A DNA stretch of 64,000 bases from contig CM055830.1 of the NCBI GenBank assembly GCA_029582265.1, forward strand, positions 21,475,365-21,539,364, read 5' to 3'. The notes beneath the pieces are model-generated. The model searched no databases and had not been told where the DNA came from. It was given only the letters and a program-made list of their open reading frames with translations. The stretch comes from Zoroaster sp. YZ-2022 (lineage: Eukaryota; Echinodermata; Asteroidea; Forcipulatida; Zoroasteridae). Each line of letters opens with the position of its first letter. Within the stretch, counting starts at the first letter, position 1. Positions 60,501 to 64,000 of the stretch are shown one piece after another. Both the position numbers and the translations under genes were made by a program.

Positions 60501-63500
60501 CCGTATTTTACGGAGGGCTAAGTGTGCATGGAGGCCGTTTAAGGTATGAAGAAATTGTCTAAATGTAAAAGTCATGTGATTTCCTAAAAGAGGAGAACCT
60601 AAGCTTTAATTTGGATATAAATTTGTCGGCCTCCCTTAAAACTTTTAAAGTTATAACCGTCGCTAGAAATAATTTCATTCGTATTTGTCTTTTAATCACA
60701 ACAATATAGGCTGTCTACCCTGAGTTATGGCCCGTATTTTGACAGTATTTTGCGGAGGGTTCAGTATGCAAGGAGGCCATTTAAGGTATGAAGAAATTAT
60801 CTAAATGTAAAAGTCATGTGATTTCCTAAAAGATGAGAACCTAAGCTTTAATTTGGATATAAATTTGTCTGCCTCATAAAAACTTTTAAAGTTATAACCG
60901 TCGCTACAAATAATTGCATTCATATTTGTGTTCTAATCACAACTAGTCCAGGAGTTTACCCTGAGTTATGGCCCGTATTTTGACCGTATTTTACGGAGGG
61001 CTAAGTGTGCATGGAGGCCGTTTAAGGTATGAAGAAATTATCTAAATGTAAAGTCATGTGATTTCCTAAAATAGGAGAACCTAAGCTTTAATTTGGATAT
61101 AAATTTGTCGGCCTCCCTTAAAAACTTTTAAAGTTATAACCGTCGCTAGAAATAATTTCATTCGTATTTGTCTTTTAATCACAACAATATAGGCTGTCTA
61201 CCCTGAGTTATGGCCCGTATTTTGACAGTGTTTTGCGGACGGTTCAGTATGCAAGGAGGCCATTTAAGGTATGAAGAAATTATCTAAATGTAAAAGTCAT
61301 GTGATTTCCTAAAAGAGGAGAACCTAAGCTTTAATTTGGATATAAATTTGTCGGCCTCCCTTAAAAACTTTTAAAGTTATAACCGTCGCTAGAAATAATT
61401 TCATTCGTATTTGTCTTTTAATCACAACAATGTCGGGTGTTTACCCTGAGTTATGGCCCGTATTTTGACAGCATTTTGCGGAGGGCTAAGTGTGCATGGA
61501 GGCCGTTTAAGGTATGAAGAAATTGTCTAAATGTAAAAGTCATGTGATTTCCTAAAAGAGGAGAACCTAAGCTTTAATTTGGATATAAATTTGTCGGCCT
61601 CCCTTAAAAACTTTTAAAGTTATAACCGTCGCTAGAAATAATTTCATTCGTATTTGTGTTTTAATCAGAACAATGTCGGGTGTTTACTCTGAGTTATGGC
61701 CCGTATTTTGACCGTATTTTGCGGAGGGCTAAGTGTGCATGGAGGCCATTTAAGGTATGAAGAAATTATCTGAATGTAAAAGTCATGTGATTTACTAAAA
61801 GAGGAGAACCTAAGCTTTAATTTGGATATAAAATTGTCGGACTCCCTAAATTAACTTTTAATTTTATATCCGTCGCTAGAAATAATTTCATTCGTATTTG
61901 TGTTTTAATCACAACAATATAGGCTGTCTACCCTGAGTTATGGCCCGTATTTTGACAGTATTTTGCGGAAGGATCAGTGTGCATGGAGGCCATTTAAGGT
62001 ATGAAGAAATTATCTAAATGTAAAAGTCATGTGATTTCCTAAAAGAGGAGAACCTAAGCTTTAATTTGGATATAAATTTGTCGGCCTCCCTTAAAAACTT
62101 TTAAAGTTATAACCGTCGCTAGAAATAATTTCATTCGTATTTGTGTTTTAATCACAACAATGTCGGGTGTTTACCCTGAGTTATGGCCCGTATTTTGACA
62201 GCATTTTGCGGAGGGCTAAGTGTGCATGGAGGCCATTTAAGGTATGAAGAAATTATCTAAATGTAAAAGTCATGTGATTTCCTAAACGATGAGAACCTAA
62301 GCTTTAATTTGGATATAAATTTGTCTGCCTCCCTTAAAAACTTTTAAAGTTATACCCGTCGCTACAAATAATTTCATTCGTATTTGTGTTTTAATCACAA
62401 CAATGTCGGGTGTTTACCCTGAGTTATGGCGCGTATTTTGACCGTATTTTACGGAGGGCTAAGTGTGCATGGAGGCCGTTTAAGGTATGAAGAAATTGTC
62501 TAAATGTAAAAGTCATGTGATTTCCTAAAAGAGGAGAACCTAAGCTTTAATTTGGATATAAATTTGTCGGCCTCCCTTAAAAACTTTTAAAGTTATAACC
62601 GTCGCTAGAAATAATTTCATTCGTATTTGTCTTTTAATCACAACAATATAGGCTGTCTACCCTGAGTTATGGCCCGTATTTTGACAGTGTTTTGCGGACG
62701 GTTCAGTATGCAAGGAGGCCATTTAAGGTATGAAGAAATTATCTAAATGTAAAAGTCATGTGATTTCCTAAAAGAGGAGAACCTAAGCTTTAATTTGGAT
62801 ATAAATTTGTCGGCCTCCCTTAAAAACTTTTAAAGTTATAACCGTCGCTAGAAATAATTTCATTCGTATTTGTGTTTTAATCACAACAATGTCAGGTGTT
62901 TACCCTGAGTTATGGCCCGTATTTTGACAGTATTTTGCGGAGGGTAAAGTAAGAGCGTAGGCCATTTAAGGTATGAAGAAATTATCTAAATGTAAAAGTC
63001 ATGTGATTTCCTAAAAGAGGAGAACCTAAGCTTTAATTTGGATATAAATTTGTCGGCCTTACTTAAAAACTTTTAAAGTTATAACCGTCGCTAGAAATAA
63101 TTTCATTCGTATTTGTGTTTTAATTACAACAATGTCGGGTGTTTACCCTGAGTTATGGCCCGTATTTTGACCGTATTTTGCGGAGGGCTAAGTGTGCATG
63201 GTGGCCGTTTAAGGTATGAAGAAATTGTCTAAATGTAAAAGTCATGTGATTTCCTAAAAGAGGAGAACCTAAGCTTTAATTTGGATATAAATTTGTCGGC
63301 CTCCCTTAAAACTTTTAAAGTTATAACCGTCGCTAGAAATAATTTCATTCGTATGTTGTGTTTTAATAACAACAATTTCGGCTGTCTACCCTGAGATATG
63401 GCCCGTATTTTGACCGTATTTTACGGAGGGCTAAGTGTGCATGGAGGCCGTTTAAGGTATGAAGAAATTGTCTAAATGTAAAAGTCATGTGATTTCCTGA

Positions 63501-64000
63501 AAGAGGAGAACCTAAGCTTTAATTTGGATATAAATTTGTCGGCCTCCCTTAAAAACTTTTAAAGTTATAACCGTCGCTAGAAATAATTTCATTCCTATTT
63601 GTGTTTTAATCACAACAATATAGGCTGTCTACCCTGAGTTATGGCCCGTATTTTGACAGCATTTTGCGGAGGGCTAAGTGTGCATGGAGGCCATTTTAAG
63701 GTATGAAGAAATTATCTAAATGTAAAAGTCATGTGATTTCCTAAAAGAGGAGAACCTAAGCTTTAATTTGGATATAAATTTGTCGGCCTCGCTTAAAAAC
63801 TTTTAAAGTTATACCCGTCGCTAGAAATAATTTCATTCGTATTTGTGTTTAGATCACAACAATGTCGGGTGTTTACCCTGAGTTATGGCCCGTATTTTGA
63901 CCGTATTTTGCGGAGGGCTAAGTGTGCATGGAGGCCGTTTAAGGTATGAAGAAATTATCTAAATGTAAAAGTCATGTGATTTCCTAAAAGAGGAGAACCT
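45567..64000 (+). repeat. ~243-bp satellite array, about 76 monomers
   Basis: Successive AACCTAAGCTTTAATTTGG starts (45811, 46053, 46294, 46537, 46780 ... 63266, 63509, 63753) give a period of 241-244 bp. Every monomer has ACTTTTAAAGTTATAACCG, AATAATTTCATTCGTATTTG, GAGTTATGGC(C/G)CGTATTTTGA and TAAGGTATGAAGAAATT. All are in one orientation, without an interrupting element, to the window end. No open frame is conserved. Left and right edges are not seen. Confidence 0.98.
47860..53100 (+). repeat. Three-monomer higher-order repeat within the satellite
   Basis: Three monomer types follow each other. Type A has TCTTTTAATC, ATATAGGCTGTC and TGTTTTGCGGACGGTTCAG. Type C has GACAGCATTTTGCGG and GCATGGTGGTCC. 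Type B has GACCGTATTT(T/C)ACGG and GAGGCCGTTT followed by AAATTGTC. A-C-B order occurs six times (A at about 47899, 48868, 49598, 50812, 51541, 52518), with one or two extra monomers between some blocks. Outside this stretch the types are mixed. Confidence 0.8.

Overview
The window is AT-rich, intron-era animal DNA with no bacterial or phage features. It contains a degenerate CR1-clade non-LTR retrotransposon, tRNA-derived SINEs, several MITE families, minisatellite-bearing mobile repeats and a long satellite array. A marine invertebrate (echinoderm, hemichordate, cephalochordate or mollusc) fits best, but the species cannot be fixed from the sequence. Two runs of exactly 500 N (17409-17908 and 45067-45566) show that the window is three contigs joined by fixed-size gaps. 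Almost all open frames of 60-120 codons are chance or repeat-encoded; no intact host gene is visible.

Layout. 1-3912: broken CR1-like element (degenerate 2A-like motif, PHD finger, endonuclease, reverse transcriptase) ending in a CCAGAT tail and inserted into another repeat. 3913-11580: tail of one element, then a ~6.7 kb element (copy A) starting AACTAGA and ending in GAA repeats and short hairpins. 11963-12540: inverted tail of a related element. 12541-17408: no recognised gene, with a homopolymer-rich stretch towards the contig end. 17909-24077: small tandem repeats, a MITE, foldback repeats, a SINE and a Pif1/Helitron-type helicase remnant. 24078-35328: three elements of the AACTAGA family head to tail (10-copy minisatellite element; ~7.2 kb copy B; 11-copy minisatellite element). 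35329-45066: lower-repeat sequence with SINEs, two TTAA-flanked MITEs, a TAA-flanked MITE, a 137-bp insertion with a 13-bp target duplication, and one candidate terminal coding exon (38375-38493). 45567-64000: ~76 copies of a ~243-bp satellite, part of it ordered as a three-monomer higher-order repeat.

Main interpretation. The repeated units share an architecture: AACTAGA 5' end, ~148-160 bp minisatellite core, GAA microsatellite, then tandem hairpins of the form AGGTGTT...AACACCT whose inner arms change together. This resembles pearl/DINE-1/Helentron-associated (HINE) elements. Copies A and B additionally carry, on the minus strand, the same decayed gene interrupted by the same Tc1/mariner-like MITE; removing the MITE with one TA copy joins the flanking codons in frame. 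Family assignments come from motif reading only; no database search was possible.
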